The notes below the pieces were generated by a model, which worked only from the letters and a program-made list of their open reading frames with translations, did not search any database and was not told the origin of the DNA. A DNA stretch of 64,000 nucleotides from Bacillota bacterium (GTDB lineage: Bacteria > Bacillota_I > Bacilli_A > Izemoplasmatales > UBA1188), in NCBI GenBank assembly GCA_023410715.1, contig JAEYPN010000031.1, positions 1 to 64,000 of the forward strand, given 5' to 3'. Shown piece by piece: positions 26,291-34,830 of this stretch. The position numbers were made by a program, and so were the translations under genes. How positions within the stretch are numbered: position 1 is the first letter of the stretch; each line of letters opens with the position of its first letter.

Positions 26291-26671
26291 TTATAATAAA
26301 TACATTGGTATTAATATTACCATCATTATTATCGCAACAATGGTTAAAATTAAACCAGTAATTACTGTATCACCTAAAATTAAGGTTTTGTAATCACATT
26401 CTAAATTTTGGTTATATTCCTTTAAAGTTTTATAGGTAACTAAATAATAGAACCAAATAACTAAATTTAATAAAACAATACTGATGATACATAAAATCCA
26501 CATCATTGAAAGAAAGAATATTCCTAAATTTACAATAACTAAAATTAAAGGAATAGTAACAATTATTGTATAAATCAAAGCATTTGTAGTAGAACGATTT
26601 TGTTCCTTAACGCTAAAATTTTCATTAACTATTTTTCTTTGTTCTAAATATTTTTTAAGTATTTTTTTCAT
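26291..26671 (-). CDS. Small membrane protein, function unknown
   Basis: A 126-residue protein with a basic, soluble N terminus (about 1-28), three or four hydrophobic helices (about 32-52, 54-76 and 95-124) and a short polar loop (KTLKEYNQNLECDYK). I do not recognise the family. Its ATG overlaps the stop of the upstream protease gene by one base (TAATG), so it is translationally coupled and real. Its place between a membrane protease and lspA suggests a role at the membrane, but nothing more can be said. Confidence 0.65.
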   Translation of the reverse strand: MKKILKKYLEQRKIVNENFSVKEQNRSTTNALIYTIIVTIPLILVIVNLGIFFLSMMWILCIISIVLLNLVIWFYYLVTYKTLKEYNQNLECDYKTLILGDTVITGLILTIVAIIMMVILIPMYLL

Positions 26672-27699
26672 TATTGCACCCCAAAAGTTCGTAAATATTC
26701 GATTGCTTCTTCTAAAGTAGCAACAGGTACAATATTTACTTTATCTAAAATACCAGTCTTTTTAGCAAACTCAATGGCTTCTGAATAATTATCATAATAT
26801 CCGTCATCAGCAGGAATAAAGAAGACATCAACGTCACTTAAGTATGCGGTGGCAATCTTTTGCTTTACTCCACCAATAGCCCCGACGTTGCCCTCTGAAT
26901 CAATTGTTCCTGTTCCGGCAATCTTATGACCTTTAATTATATCTTCATCACATAAAGAAGCATAAATATAAAGTGATTGAAGTAATCCGCCCGATGGTCC
27001 AGTTACTGATGTTTCATATACATCAATATTAATTGCTGATTTATCAACTTCTTTATAAACATATAGGCCAATTCCAAACCATAATTTCCCACTTTCATCT
27101 TTAACCTTTTTTAACATATATTCTTTAATTTCGTTTTTATGTTTTACTTTAAATAATACTTCATCATTTTCTTTTTTACCTGCTAGGTATGTTGATATTG
27201 CTTCATATCCACTAACTCCATCAACTGAAAGTAACTCTGCTCCAACTGGAAAAGATTTATCACTAATAACATCAGTATATTTCATACTAACAAAGATTTT
27301 TTCCTCACCAATCAAATCAACAAAACCTAATGCTTTATAAGCAGAAATAATAGAAAAATCAATTGAAGAGTTATGATCAATTACGCCAATCTCATAAATT
27401 TCATCATTAGTTAAATTTTGATATTCTTCAGGAATTACTGATAGTTCTGCATATTTATTAAAATAACCACAAATAAACTGAAAAAAAGTTATTCTTGTTA
27501 AATCTCCAACATAAGTTGAAGAAATTGAACCATTAATTTCTTTTCCATCATTAACTTTTAATGTTCCATCGACATTAGTAATATTACCTGGCGTTGTGAC
27601 AGAATACTCAATTTTATATGTAAGCATAAAAAGAAAAAGAAAATAAGGAATGATTAATGCATATATTATCTTCTTGTTTTTTAAAAAGAAAGCTTTCAT
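26671..27699 (-). CDS. PDZ and Lon-like (S16) membrane-anchored protease, YlbL type
   Basis: A 342-residue protein with one N-terminal membrane anchor (about 8-28), a PDZ-like region (about 125-185, GAELLSVDGVSG) and a C-terminal Lon-type S16 protease domain with catalytic Ser in TGPSGGL and Lys in GGVKQKI. There is no ATPase domain, matching Bacillus YlbL. The domain would lie outside the membrane. The usual GPSAG reads GPSGG. It overlaps the deaminase gene by 4 bases (ATGA) and the next small membrane gene by 1. Confidence 0.88.
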   Translation of the reverse strand: MKAFFLKNKKIIYALIIPYFLFLFMLTYKIEYSVTTPGNITNVDGTLKVNDGKEINGSISSTYVGDLTRITFFQFICGYFNKYAELSVIPEEYQNLTNDEIYEIGVIDHNSSIDFSIISAYKALGFVDLIGEEKIFVSMKYTDVISDKSFPVGAELLSVDGVSGYEAISTYLAGKKENDEVLFKVKHKNEIKEYMLKKVKDESGKLWFGIGLYVYKEVDKSAINIDVYETSVTGPSGGLLQSLYIYASLCDEDIIKGHKIAGTGTIDSEGNVGAIGGVKQKIATAYLSDVDVFFIPADDGYYDNYSEAIEFAKKTGILDKVNIVPVATLEEAIEYLRTFGVQ

Positions 27700-28169
27700 T
27701 TCCGTTTTACCTCGATTAAGATATCATCAAATTTCCAATACTTTACGCCGCTTGCATCAAACATTTTTTTACTAGCGATGTCTGAATCAGATCCTTCGTA
27801 TTTATCAGATAAATATACTACTTCTTTAATTCCACTTTGAATAATTAACTTTGCGCATTCATTACATGGAAAAAGTGTAACATATATCTTCGCTCCGTCT
27901 AAATCACCTTTGGAATTAAGAATTGCGTTTGGTTCAGCGTGAACTACATAAGGGTACTTAGTATTTAAAAAGTCGCCTTCTCTATCCCAAGAAAATTTAT
28001 CATCATCACAGCCAAAAGGAAGACCGTTATAACCCATTCCTACAATTCTTTTTTTTTCGTTTACAATACATGCCCCAACTTGCGATGAATCATCTTTTGA
28101 CCTCATTGCAGAAAGCAGGGCTACCCCCATAAAATATTCATCCCATGAAATATAGTCTTTACGTTTCAT
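27696..28169 (-). CDS. Deoxycytidylate (dCMP) deaminase
   Basis: Zinc deaminase turning dCMP into dUMP for dTMP synthesis. The zinc site is complete: HAEPNAI (His ligand and catalytic Glu, near 87) and PCNEC (two Cys ligands, near 116). The N-terminal SQVGACIV and GYNGLPFG motifs are typical of dCMP and ComEB-type deaminases rather than cytidine deaminase. 157 residues. It overlaps psuG and the downstream protease gene by 4 bases each. ComE competence genes are not next to it, so a salvage role is likelier than competence. Confidence 0.92.
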   Translation of the reverse strand: MKRKDYISWDEYFMGVALLSAMRSKDDSSQVGACIVNEKKRIVGMGYNGLPFGCDDDKFSWDREGDFLNTKYPYVVHAEPNAILNSKGDLDGAKIYVTLFPCNECAKLIIQSGIKEVVYLSDKYEGSDSDIASKKMFDASGVKYWKFDDILIEVKRK

Positions 28170-29083
28170 TTTATAACCTCGTTATATGCTATTGCTACTT
28201 CTGCAGCTATTCTACAGTTGTTTTTTACTAAATGAATGTTAGCTTCTAAGCTTTTTCCTTGTGTAATTTCTTTAATATTAGCTAGTAAGAAAGGTGTAAT
28301 ATCTTTTCCTTTAATATTTTTTTCATCAGCTAATTTTAAAGCTTTATTTATCGCTTCATCAATAAGCTCTTTATCATATGAGTATTCACTTGGGATTGGA
28401 CAGCAAAGAAGCATTCCGCCATTTAAACCTACTTCCCATTTAGCATTCATGATAAGAGCTATTTCATTAGCACAATTTACTTTATAGTTTACTTCGCTAT
28501 CTGATTCTTTTGTATAGAAAGCTGGCATAATTTTTGTTTTATATCCTAAAACTGGTACACCAACAGTTTCTAAATACTCTAAGGTATTAGGAATATCTAG
28601 TATTGATTTTACCCCAGCACAAACAACTAATAGATTAGTTTCATGTAATGACTCTAAGTCATTAGAAATGTCAAATGCCTTCATCAAATTTCTATGTACT
28701 CCTCCAATTCCACCTGTCGCAAATACTTTAATATCCGCAAGTGATGCGATGTATGAAGTGGCAGAGACAGTTGTCGCACCGTCAAGTTTATTTGCAACGA
28801 CATATGGAATATCTCTTTTTGAGACCTTTAAAACATTTTTTGCGGTGGCTAAATGATATAATTCATCATCTGACAATCCAACTTTTAAAATTCCATTAAT
28901 GATCGCAATCGTTGCTGGAACAGCTCCAACCTCACGAATCACGTTTTCACATTCTTTGGCTGTTTTTAAGTTATCTGGATATGGCATACCATGTGAAATA
29001 ATTGTTGATTCAAGAGCTACGATTGGTTGATTATTTTTAAGTGCTTCTTTTACTTCATCGCTATACTCTACAAATTTATTCAT
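28166..29083 (-). CDS. psuG: Pseudouridine-5'-phosphate glycosidase
   Basis: Splits pseudouridine 5'-phosphate into uracil and ribose 5-phosphate. The 305-residue protein has the family signatures ALESTIISHGMPYP (about 24-37), VPATIAII, the catalytic Lys in SKRDIP, ATGGIGGVHR and NGGMLLC. The kinase partner PsuK that normally makes the substrate is not in the window, so either it is elsewhere or another kinase serves. First gene of a seven-gene operon; extended -10 just upstream, AGAGGTG site. Confidence 0.95.
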   Translation of the reverse strand: MNKFVEYSDEVKEALKNNQPIVALESTIISHGMPYPDNLKTAKECENVIREVGAVPATIAIINGILKVGLSDDELYHLATAKNVLKVSKRDIPYVVANKLDGATTVSATSYIASLADIKVFATGGIGGVHRNLMKAFDISNDLESLHETNLLVVCAGVKSILDIPNTLEYLETVGVPVLGYKTKIMPAFYTKESDSEVNYKVNCANEIALIMNAKWEVGLNGGMLLCCPIPSEYSYDKELIDEAINKALKLADEKNIKGKDITPFLLANIKEITQGKSLEANIHLVKNNCRIAAEVAIAYNEVIK

Positions 29084-29102
29084 AATAACACCTCTTATTT
29101 CA

Positions 29103-29111
29103 ATTATACCA
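29103..29111 (-). promoter_or_regulatory. Extended -10 promoter of the psuG operon
   Basis: Minus strand TGGTATAAT, 19 bases before the psuG ATG. Its run of overlapping genes extends to 23348. Confidence 0.65.
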
Positions 29112-29147
29112 TTAAGTCCACCTTTTTTAAATAATTATCTTCCTTTA

Positions 29148-29183
29148 AGTCAAAAAATAAAAGAGAAGTTTGTTAACTTCTCT
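29148..29183 (-). terminator. Terminator after the esterase gene
   Basis: Minus strand AGAGAAGTT/AACTTCTCT stem followed by TTTATTTTTT. The stem spans the esterase stop codon. It ends the acpP-hisS-aspS-esterase run. Confidence 0.85.
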
Positions 29184-29913
29184 TTAGGGCCCACTTTAAA
29201 AATAGATGTAAGTTTTTATTCCATGCTTGCCAAGTATGACCATCATCATCAGTATAATAGTAATATTTAATTTTTAATTCAGCTAAAAGCTTTAAATATC
29301 TTACGTTTGGTTCATATAAGAAATCACTTGTGCCACAGTAAATATAAAGCTCTTTAATCTCATCTTTTTTAATTCTTGTTTGGTATGCTATATCACTTAT
29401 TGACTCATTAAAAGCTTCAAATGGTCCTAAGACTTTTTTAATTTTATCATTTCCTTCATCATTATTTTTATATATATCTTCTAATAACACACATCCAGAA
29501 AATGAACCAATATAACGAAATTTTGATAAATTAGCTAAACCAATCTTTAAGGCACCATATCCTCCCATTGATAAGCCTGCAACCATTGTTTTTTCATATT
29601 CGTTAGTTAAATTAAAGAGTTCTCTTGCATGGGGTAAAATCTCGTCAACAATCGCTGTATAATATTTTTCACCATTTGGTATATCATTATAAAAACTGTT
29701 GTATGCACTAGGCATGATAAATACCACTTTATATTCATCAGCAAGAAGTGAAACATCTGATTTTAATGACCAGTCTAAATAGTTTCCAGTATAACCATGA
29801 AGAAGTAAAAGAACTGGCATTTCTTTAATATTTCCACTTGAAGGAATAATTACCCGATAAGTTTCATTTCTATGAAGCACTTGTGATTCATAATGCACAT
29901 CAATTATATTCAT
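29173..29913 (-). CDS. Alpha/beta-hydrolase esterase (esterase D-like)
   Basis: A 246-residue serine esterase of the feruloyl/tributyrin esterase (Esterase_PHB/EstA) type. The oxyanion region LLLLHGYTGNYLDW is near 35, the nucleophile elbow is GLSMGGYGAL (Ser about 115), and DGHTWQAW near the C terminus supplies the catalytic His. There is no signal peptide. It starts 2 bases after the aspS stop and probably depends on its translation. The natural substrate, for example acetylated sugars or thioesters, is unknown. Confidence 0.85.
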   Translation of the reverse strand: MNIIDVHYESQVLHRNETYRVIIPSSGNIKEMPVLLLLHGYTGNYLDWSLKSDVSLLADEYKVVFIMPSAYNSFYNDIPNGEKYYTAIVDEILPHARELFNLTNEYEKTMVAGLSMGGYGALKIGLANLSKFRYIGSFSGCVLLEDIYKNNDEGNDKIKKVLGPFEAFNESISDIAYQTRIKKDEIKELYIYCGTSDFLYEPNVRYLKLLAELKIKYYYYTDDDGHTWQAWNKNLHLFLKWALKRS

Positions 29914-29915
29914 GA

Positions 29916-31661
29916 TTACTCTACCTTAATACCTAAATCCTTTAACTGCCCAGGATCAACTTCACTTGGACAATTTGACATTAAGCATTGAGCTGATGTA
30001 GTTTTAGGGAATAAAATAACATCCTTAATGTTTGTTGTGCCAAGTAATATCATACAAATTCTATCAAGTCCTAAGGCAATTCCTCCATGAGGTGGAGTTC
30101 CATATTTTAATGCTTCTAAGAAGAAACCAAACTTAGTTTCTTGTTGCTCAGGAGTAATATTTAAAATATTAAAAATTTGATTTTGAATATCTTCTTGATG
30201 AATTCTAATTGATCCACCACCAATTTCATAGCCATGTAAAACAATGTCATAAGCATCTGAGTAGCATTTAGATGGATCAGTAAAAAGGTAAGGAATTTGT
30301 TCTTTTTTACAAGCTGTAAATGGATGATGAGTAGCTGAATAAGTATTTGTTTCTTCATCATACTCGAAAAGTGGCCAGTCTACAACCCACTTAAAGTCAT
30401 AAACATTTTCATCCGCCATATTATTTTCATAAGCGAGTTTATTTCTTAAAGCACCAAGTGTTTGAAGGACAACAGATTTTTTATCAACAACAATAAAGAT
30501 TGTATCATTTTCTTCAAAGTTCATTTTTTCTTTAATAGCTTCTAATTCTTCATTTGTTAAATGTTTTGCAATCGAACCGGATAATTCATTATTAACTAAT
30601 TTAATCCATGCTAAGCCTTTAGCTTTATATTTCTTTACAAAATCTGTTAATTTATCAATTTCTTTACGTGAGTATTTTGCGCCTAAATTCTTAAGATTTA
30701 TAGCTTTAATGATTTGTTTATTTTCTTTAGCTAATTTAAACATATCTAAGCTAGATGAAGCTAATATATCAGTTAAGTCATATAGACGAAGATCAAATCT
30801 TGTATCTGGTTTATCAGAACCATAATTTTCCATTGCATAATTATAAGTCATACGTGAAAATGGCGTTTCGACATCAATATTCTTAATATCTTTCATTAAC
30901 TTTTTTAGTAATCCTTCCATTAAAGTTAATAATTCTTCTTGATCTAAGAATGATGTTTCAATATCTACTTGTGTAAATTCTGGTTGACGGTCAGCTCTTA
31001 AGTCTTCATCTCTAAAACATTTAGCAATTTGATAATAGCGTTCAAAGCCAGCTACCATAAGTAATTGCTTGAATAGTTGTGGTGATTGAGGAAGAGCATA
31101 AAATTGACCTGGATAAATTCTTGATGGTACTAAATAGTCTCTTGCGCCTTCTGGTGTTGATTTTGATAAAATTGGTGTCTCAAATTCAATAAATTCATTA
31201 TTGTTTAAATATTCTCTTATTGATTTTACAACATTATGACGTAAAATAAAGTTCTTTTGCATCGTTGGACGACGTAAATCAAGATAACGATATTTTAATC
31301 TTGTATCCTCTAATGCATCAGTTTCATCTTGAATAATCATTGGTAGTGGTTTTGATGTTGAAATAATATTTAATTCATCAACAACAACTTCGATTTCACC
31401 AGTTGGAATATTTTTGTTAATTGACTGACGTAATACTACTTTACCTAAAGCTTCAAGGACAAATTCATTTTTAACTTTAGCTGCGGTTTCATAAACAGCG
31501 CTATTTGGATAAATAGCTAGTTGGGTAATACCATAGCGGTCTCTTAGGTCAATAAAAATTATTCCCCCTAAATTTCTTACTTTACTAGCCCAGCCTTTTA
31601 GGCCTACTTCTTGATCAATGTTTTCTCTTCTTAATTCGCCATTATTTACTGTTCTCTTCAT
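29916..31661 (-). CDS. aspS: Aspartyl-tRNA synthetase
   Basis: Class II synthetase charging tRNA-Asp. OB-fold anticodon-binding domain (about 15-105), catalytic core with motif 2 (FRDEDLRADRQPEFTQ), bacterial insertion (GAD) domain, and motif 3 GLDRICM. I start at ATG 31661 (581 residues): GGAGG is 8 bases upstream and the frame further upstream is the inside of hisS. It overlaps hisS by 20 bases, with the ribosome site encoded inside the hisS tail. Controlled by the T-box in front of hisS. Confidence 0.97.
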   Translation of the reverse strand: MKRTVNNGELRRENIDQEVGLKGWASKVRNLGGIIFIDLRDRYGITQLAIYPNSAVYETAAKVKNEFVLEALGKVVLRQSINKNIPTGEIEVVVDELNIISTSKPLPMIIQDETDALEDTRLKYRYLDLRRPTMQKNFILRHNVVKSIREYLNNNEFIEFETPILSKSTPEGARDYLVPSRIYPGQFYALPQSPQLFKQLLMVAGFERYYQIAKCFRDEDLRADRQPEFTQVDIETSFLDQEELLTLMEGLLKKLMKDIKNIDVETPFSRMTYNYAMENYGSDKPDTRFDLRLYDLTDILASSSLDMFKLAKENKQIIKAINLKNLGAKYSRKEIDKLTDFVKKYKAKGLAWIKLVNNELSGSIAKHLTNEELEAIKEKMNFEENDTIFIVVDKKSVVLQTLGALRNKLAYENNMADENVYDFKWVVDWPLFEYDEETNTYSATHHPFTACKKEQIPYLFTDPSKCYSDAYDIVLHGYEIGGGSIRIHQEDIQNQIFNILNITPEQQETKFGFFLEALKYGTPPHGGIALGLDRICMILLGTTNIKDVILFPKTTSAQCLMSNCPSEVDPGQLKDLGIKVE

Positions 31662-32967
31662 GATTACAACCTCCATGACATGACCCACAGTTACTTTCGC
31701 CTTTTTGTAAGTCATGAATTATTGTTTTATAAATATCCGCAATTTTAATTTTCATTTCTTCTTTTGTTTCAGTATTTTTTAAGACTGCTTCCCCTTCTAG
31801 AAGTTCATTATCACCTAAAACCATAATGTATAACGAATTAAGCTTTTCTGATTGCTTAAATTGGTTTTTTAGGCTTCCTTGTTCATAACTCATTTCCGCT
31901 GTTAAACCAATTTTACGTGCTTTAGTTATAATTTCTAAGGCTTTTAAATTAGCTTTATCGCCAAGAGCAATCATGTATAAATGAATAAAGTTAGATACCT
32001 CATTTTTTCTTAAGGCTTCTAAAGCGATAATTAGTCTTTCCATACCAAACGCAAAACCACAAGCACCCATTTCTGGACCGCCTAATTCTTTTATTAGATT
32101 ATTATAGCGTCCGCCGCCACCTAAAGTATCTTGAGTTCCTAAGCCTGATAAACTAGCTTTGATTTCAAAAATTGTATGTGTGTAATAGTCTAAACCTCTA
32201 ACTAGTTTATGATCAATCTTATATGGAATTTTCATTACATCAAGATATTCAAGTACCTTATCAAAGTGTGCTTTATCATTATCTGTTAAATAATCAATTG
32301 GATGAGGAAGATCATTAAATAATTCTGACTTAGCATCTACTTTACAATCAAGAATCCTTAGTGGATTAGTAGAGAAACGTCTTTGACAGTCTTCACATAA
32401 TGATGAAACATTATTGCTTAAATATTCAACTAGAGCCTTTTTATAGTTTTCTTGTGATTCTTTATCGCCTAAAGAATTAATATAAACAGTAATGTCTTTT
32501 AGTTTCAAAGCTTCAATTAATGAATAAGCATAAGAAATCACTTCACCATCAGCAAGTGGTGAATAGCTGCCAATTAATTCTGCGCCAAATTGGTGAAATT
32601 GTCTTTGACGACCCTTTTGTGGTCTTTCATAGCGAAACATTGGTCCAACATAATATAGCTTTTGTGGCATTACTGGACTAGCATAAAGCTTATTTTCAAT
32701 CACACTTCTAATAACTCCAGCTGTGCCTTCTGGTCTTAGAGTGTTTAATCTACCACTTCTATCTTGAAAATCATATGTTTCTTTAGTTACAATATCTGAT
32801 TCTTCACCAGCTGAACGATGAAACAACTCTGTTGATTCAAAAATTGGTGTTCTAATCTCTTCATAATTATAAATACTTGCAATACGATGTATAATATTTT
32901 CTAATGTTTGCCAAGTATATACATCATTTGGTAATATATCTTGCGTGCCTTTTGGTTTAATATACAT
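31642..32967 (-). CDS. hisS: Histidyl-tRNA synthetase with a Cys/His-rich C-terminal tail
   Basis: Class II synthetase charging tRNA-His. Motif 2 (FRYERPQKGRQRQFHQFG, near 110), the HisA motif LVRGLDYYTHT (near 258) and the C-terminal anticodon-binding domain (about 335-420) are all present. After that domain the 441-residue protein ends in CGSCHGGCNHEENSK, a compact CxxCHxxCxH cluster that would be able to bind a metal; I do not recall this in other HisRS. The DNA of the tail also holds the aspS ribosome site and start. Start ATG follows AAGGAGG after a T-box terminator. Confidence 0.96.
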   Translation of the reverse strand: MYIKPKGTQDILPNDVYTWQTLENIIHRIASIYNYEEIRTPIFESTELFHRSAGEESDIVTKETYDFQDRSGRLNTLRPEGTAGVIRSVIENKLYASPVMPQKLYYVGPMFRYERPQKGRQRQFHQFGAELIGSYSPLADGEVISYAYSLIEALKLKDITVYINSLGDKESQENYKKALVEYLSNNVSSLCEDCQRRFSTNPLRILDCKVDAKSELFNDLPHPIDYLTDNDKAHFDKVLEYLDVMKIPYKIDHKLVRGLDYYTHTIFEIKASLSGLGTQDTLGGGGRYNNLIKELGGPEMGACGFAFGMERLIIALEALRKNEVSNFIHLYMIALGDKANLKALEIITKARKIGLTAEMSYEQGSLKNQFKQSEKLNSLYIMVLGDNELLEGEAVLKNTETKEEMKIKIADIYKTIIHDLQKGESNCGSCHGGCNHEENSK

Positions 32968-32987
32968 TTCTTAATCCTCCTTATATA

Positions 32988-33205
32988 TAAAAAAAATTCG
33001 CCCTTATATAAAAGGGCGAATATTATTTCGCGGTACCACCTTAGTTTGTGCATAAAGCACCTCAAATCCTTAACGCGGATACACGGACTACCCTACTTAA
33101 TTTCAAGCAATCCCTCTGTGATGTCTAGTTACTAACAAGTTAGATATTTTCACCGACCATATCTTCTCTATAAAACCTAATTAATAACCTCTTCACTTCA
33201 ACGGT
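32988..33205 (-). promoter_or_regulatory. T-box leader in front of hisS-aspS
   Basis: tRNA-sensing transcription attenuator. On the minus strand the diagnostic T-box AAGGTGGTACCGCGA is at 33042-33028, followed by a terminator stem ATTCGCCCTT/AAGGGCGAAT (33021-32996) and eight T. Stem I shows GTTATTA/TAGTAAC pairing around an AGAGA ... GGTCGGTGAAA distal part. The specifier side reads GACATCAC (33125-33118), which contains Asp GAC and His CAT/CAC triplets. The leader starts right after the acpP stop and I see no clear promoter between them, so it may be read from acpP. Confidence 0.92.
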
Positions 33206-33442
33206 TTATTTACTAGCTATATAATCAACAAGTTGCTTAACTGTTCTTAAGTCCATTGCAACTTCATCAGGAATTTCAATACCAAATTCTTCTTCTAGTG
33301 AACAAATTAATTCGATTGCATCTAAGCTATCAGCACCAAAATCTTCTTCAAGATTACTTTCTAAAGCAATTTTATTTTCCTCAACTGATAATTCATTTAC
33401 AATCACTTTTTTTACTCTGTCAAAAACTTCATTAAATTCCAT
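33206..33442 (-). CDS. acpP: Acyl carrier protein
   Basis: Carries acyl chains in fatty acid synthesis via phosphopantetheine on Ser39 in the DSLDAIEL motif. 78 acidic, helical residues from the ATG at 33442, which follows GGAGG by 5 bases; the in-frame TTG at 33454 overlaps that ribosome site and is not the start. No fatty acid genes are beside it. A strong promoter is 37 bases upstream. Confidence 0.96.
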   Translation of the reverse strand: MEFNEVFDRVKKVIVNELSVEENKIALESNLEEDFGADSLDAIELICSLEEEFGIEIPDEVAMDLRTVKQLVDYIASK

Positions 33443-33485
33443 AATATCCTCCAAAAAAATTTAATAATTGACCTTATCTTCTATT

Positions 33486-33514
33486 ATTATACACTACAAA
33501 ATTTAAAATAACAA
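33486..33514 (-). promoter_or_regulatory. acpP promoter
   Basis: Minus strand TTGTTA - 17 bases - TATAAT; predicted start near 33479, leader about 37 bases with GGAGG. Confidence 0.8.
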
Positions 33515-33752
33515 GCATTAAATATTATTTATTGTAAGTGATAATTAGACTATAAGTTAATTTTAAATATATTTTTTATGCATTTAGTATTATTATTCCC
33601 CAAATGTTCACTATATACTAATCCAAAAACAATTAAAAACTTTTAGGAGTAATCTAGATTATTTAATATAAATACTATTTATTAGTCATCTAATTTTAAC
33701 ATTTCTAAGTGTCATAAAATGTTCTTTTTAATTATGAAATATATATTTATTT
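33515..33752. other. AT-rich gap without a gene
   Basis: Between the acpP promoter and the importer terminator. No open frame with a ribosome site and no RNA motif recognised on either strand. Confidence 0.5.
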
Positions 33753-33782
33753 AAAAAAGGATGGATTTTCTAATTTCCATCC
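33753..33782 (-). terminator. Terminator after the nucleoside importer operon
   Basis: Minus strand GGATGGAA/TTCCATCC hairpin (33759-33782; loop about 8) followed by six T. Confidence 0.88.
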
Positions 33783-33819
33783 TGTATTTATTTTAAATAT
33801 TATCTAGCTAAATATTAAT

Positions 33820-34830
33820 TTAACGTTTACCCTTATCGTATGGTTGACCTTCAGCTTTTGGTGCCCTCGATCTTTTGGATGTAAATGCTAAAACTATTAA
33901 TGTGATTATATATGGTAACATTCTATAAACATCAGAGCTGATTCCAATATTTTTTAGTGAAAATATACCGTCGCCATTAATATCAATTAATGCATAACCA
34001 ACAGAAATACATTTTAAAGCGCCAAATAGTAAGGCCGCTCCAAAAATATTAAGTGGTTTCCAGTTACCAAAAATCATAACCGCTAAAGCTAAGAATCCAA
34101 GACCGGCAACACTACCTTTAGTCGCACATCCTTCAGCCATTAGAGCATAAACAAATCCACCAAATGCAGCTAGTGCACCAGAAATAATAACGCCAATATA
34201 ACGCATTTTATAAACGTTAATACCTAGTGAATCAGATGCTTGTGGATGTTCACCACATGAACGAAGTCTTAAGCCAAATTTTGTTTTATAAAGAATTATT
34301 GATAAAACTACAAATAAAATTATGGCATAAAAGGTTGTTGGATATACTTTTGTAAACAACATTTTTTGAATAGTAGTTAATTCAGCAGTTGAACTAAAAC
34401 CAAAACTTTTTTGTGTTAACATAAACATATCACTTGCACTATACTTATTACCAATACCAAGAATTGAATCATTATAGATAACATCAATAATGAAAATTAC
34501 TAAGGCTGGTGCAAGTAAATTTAGAGCTGTACCACCAATTGTTTGGTCAGCTTTAAGATTTATTGAGGCAAATGCCAAAAGTAACGAAAATAAAGCTCCA
34601 AAAATCATAACCAAAATAGTAGTAATAATCAAAGCTAACTGACCTGATGCAGGAGTAAAGCCAATTTGAATTAAAATTCTTACGACGGCAACACCAATGA
34701 ATGCCCCAAAAATCATGATACCTTCTAGAGCAATATTAATGATGCCACTTCGCTCAGCGAAAACACCAGCCAAGGCAACGATCATTAAAGGAATTAAGTA
34801 AGTTAATGTATTTTGAAATAAATATACCAT
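33820..34830 (-). CDS. Nucleoside ABC transporter permease (NupQ/YufQ-like)
   Basis: A 336-residue permease of the BPD_transp_2 (branched-chain/ribose-type) family with about eight to nine membrane helices; signatures FAERSGIINIALEGIMIFGAF near 24-44 and LGINVYKMRYIGVIISGALA near 200. It pairs with the larger permease next door, whose stop overlaps its ATG by one base. The full set (lipoprotein, two-domain ATPase, two permeases) is the purine nucleoside importer of the NupNOPQ/BmpA type. Confidence 0.9.
   Translation of the reverse strand: MVYLFQNTLTYLIPLMIVALAGVFAERSGIINIALEGIMIFGAFIGVAVVRILIQIGFTPASGQLALIITTILVMIFGALFSLLLAFASINLKADQTIGGTALNLLAPALVIFIIDVIYNDSILGIGNKYSASDMFMLTQKSFGFSSTAELTTIQKMLFTKVYPTTFYAIILFVVLSIILYKTKFGLRLRSCGEHPQASDSLGINVYKMRYIGVIISGALAAFGGFVYALMAEGCATKGSVAGLGFLALAVMIFGNWKPLNIFGAALLFGALKCISVGYALIDINGDGIFSLKNIGISSDVYRMLPYIITLIVLAFTSKRSRAPKAEGQPYDKGKR

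Noticed and set aside
33061..33205. Possible small ORF upstream of hisS
   Set aside because: The segment is the T-box leader; RNA structure accounts for it.
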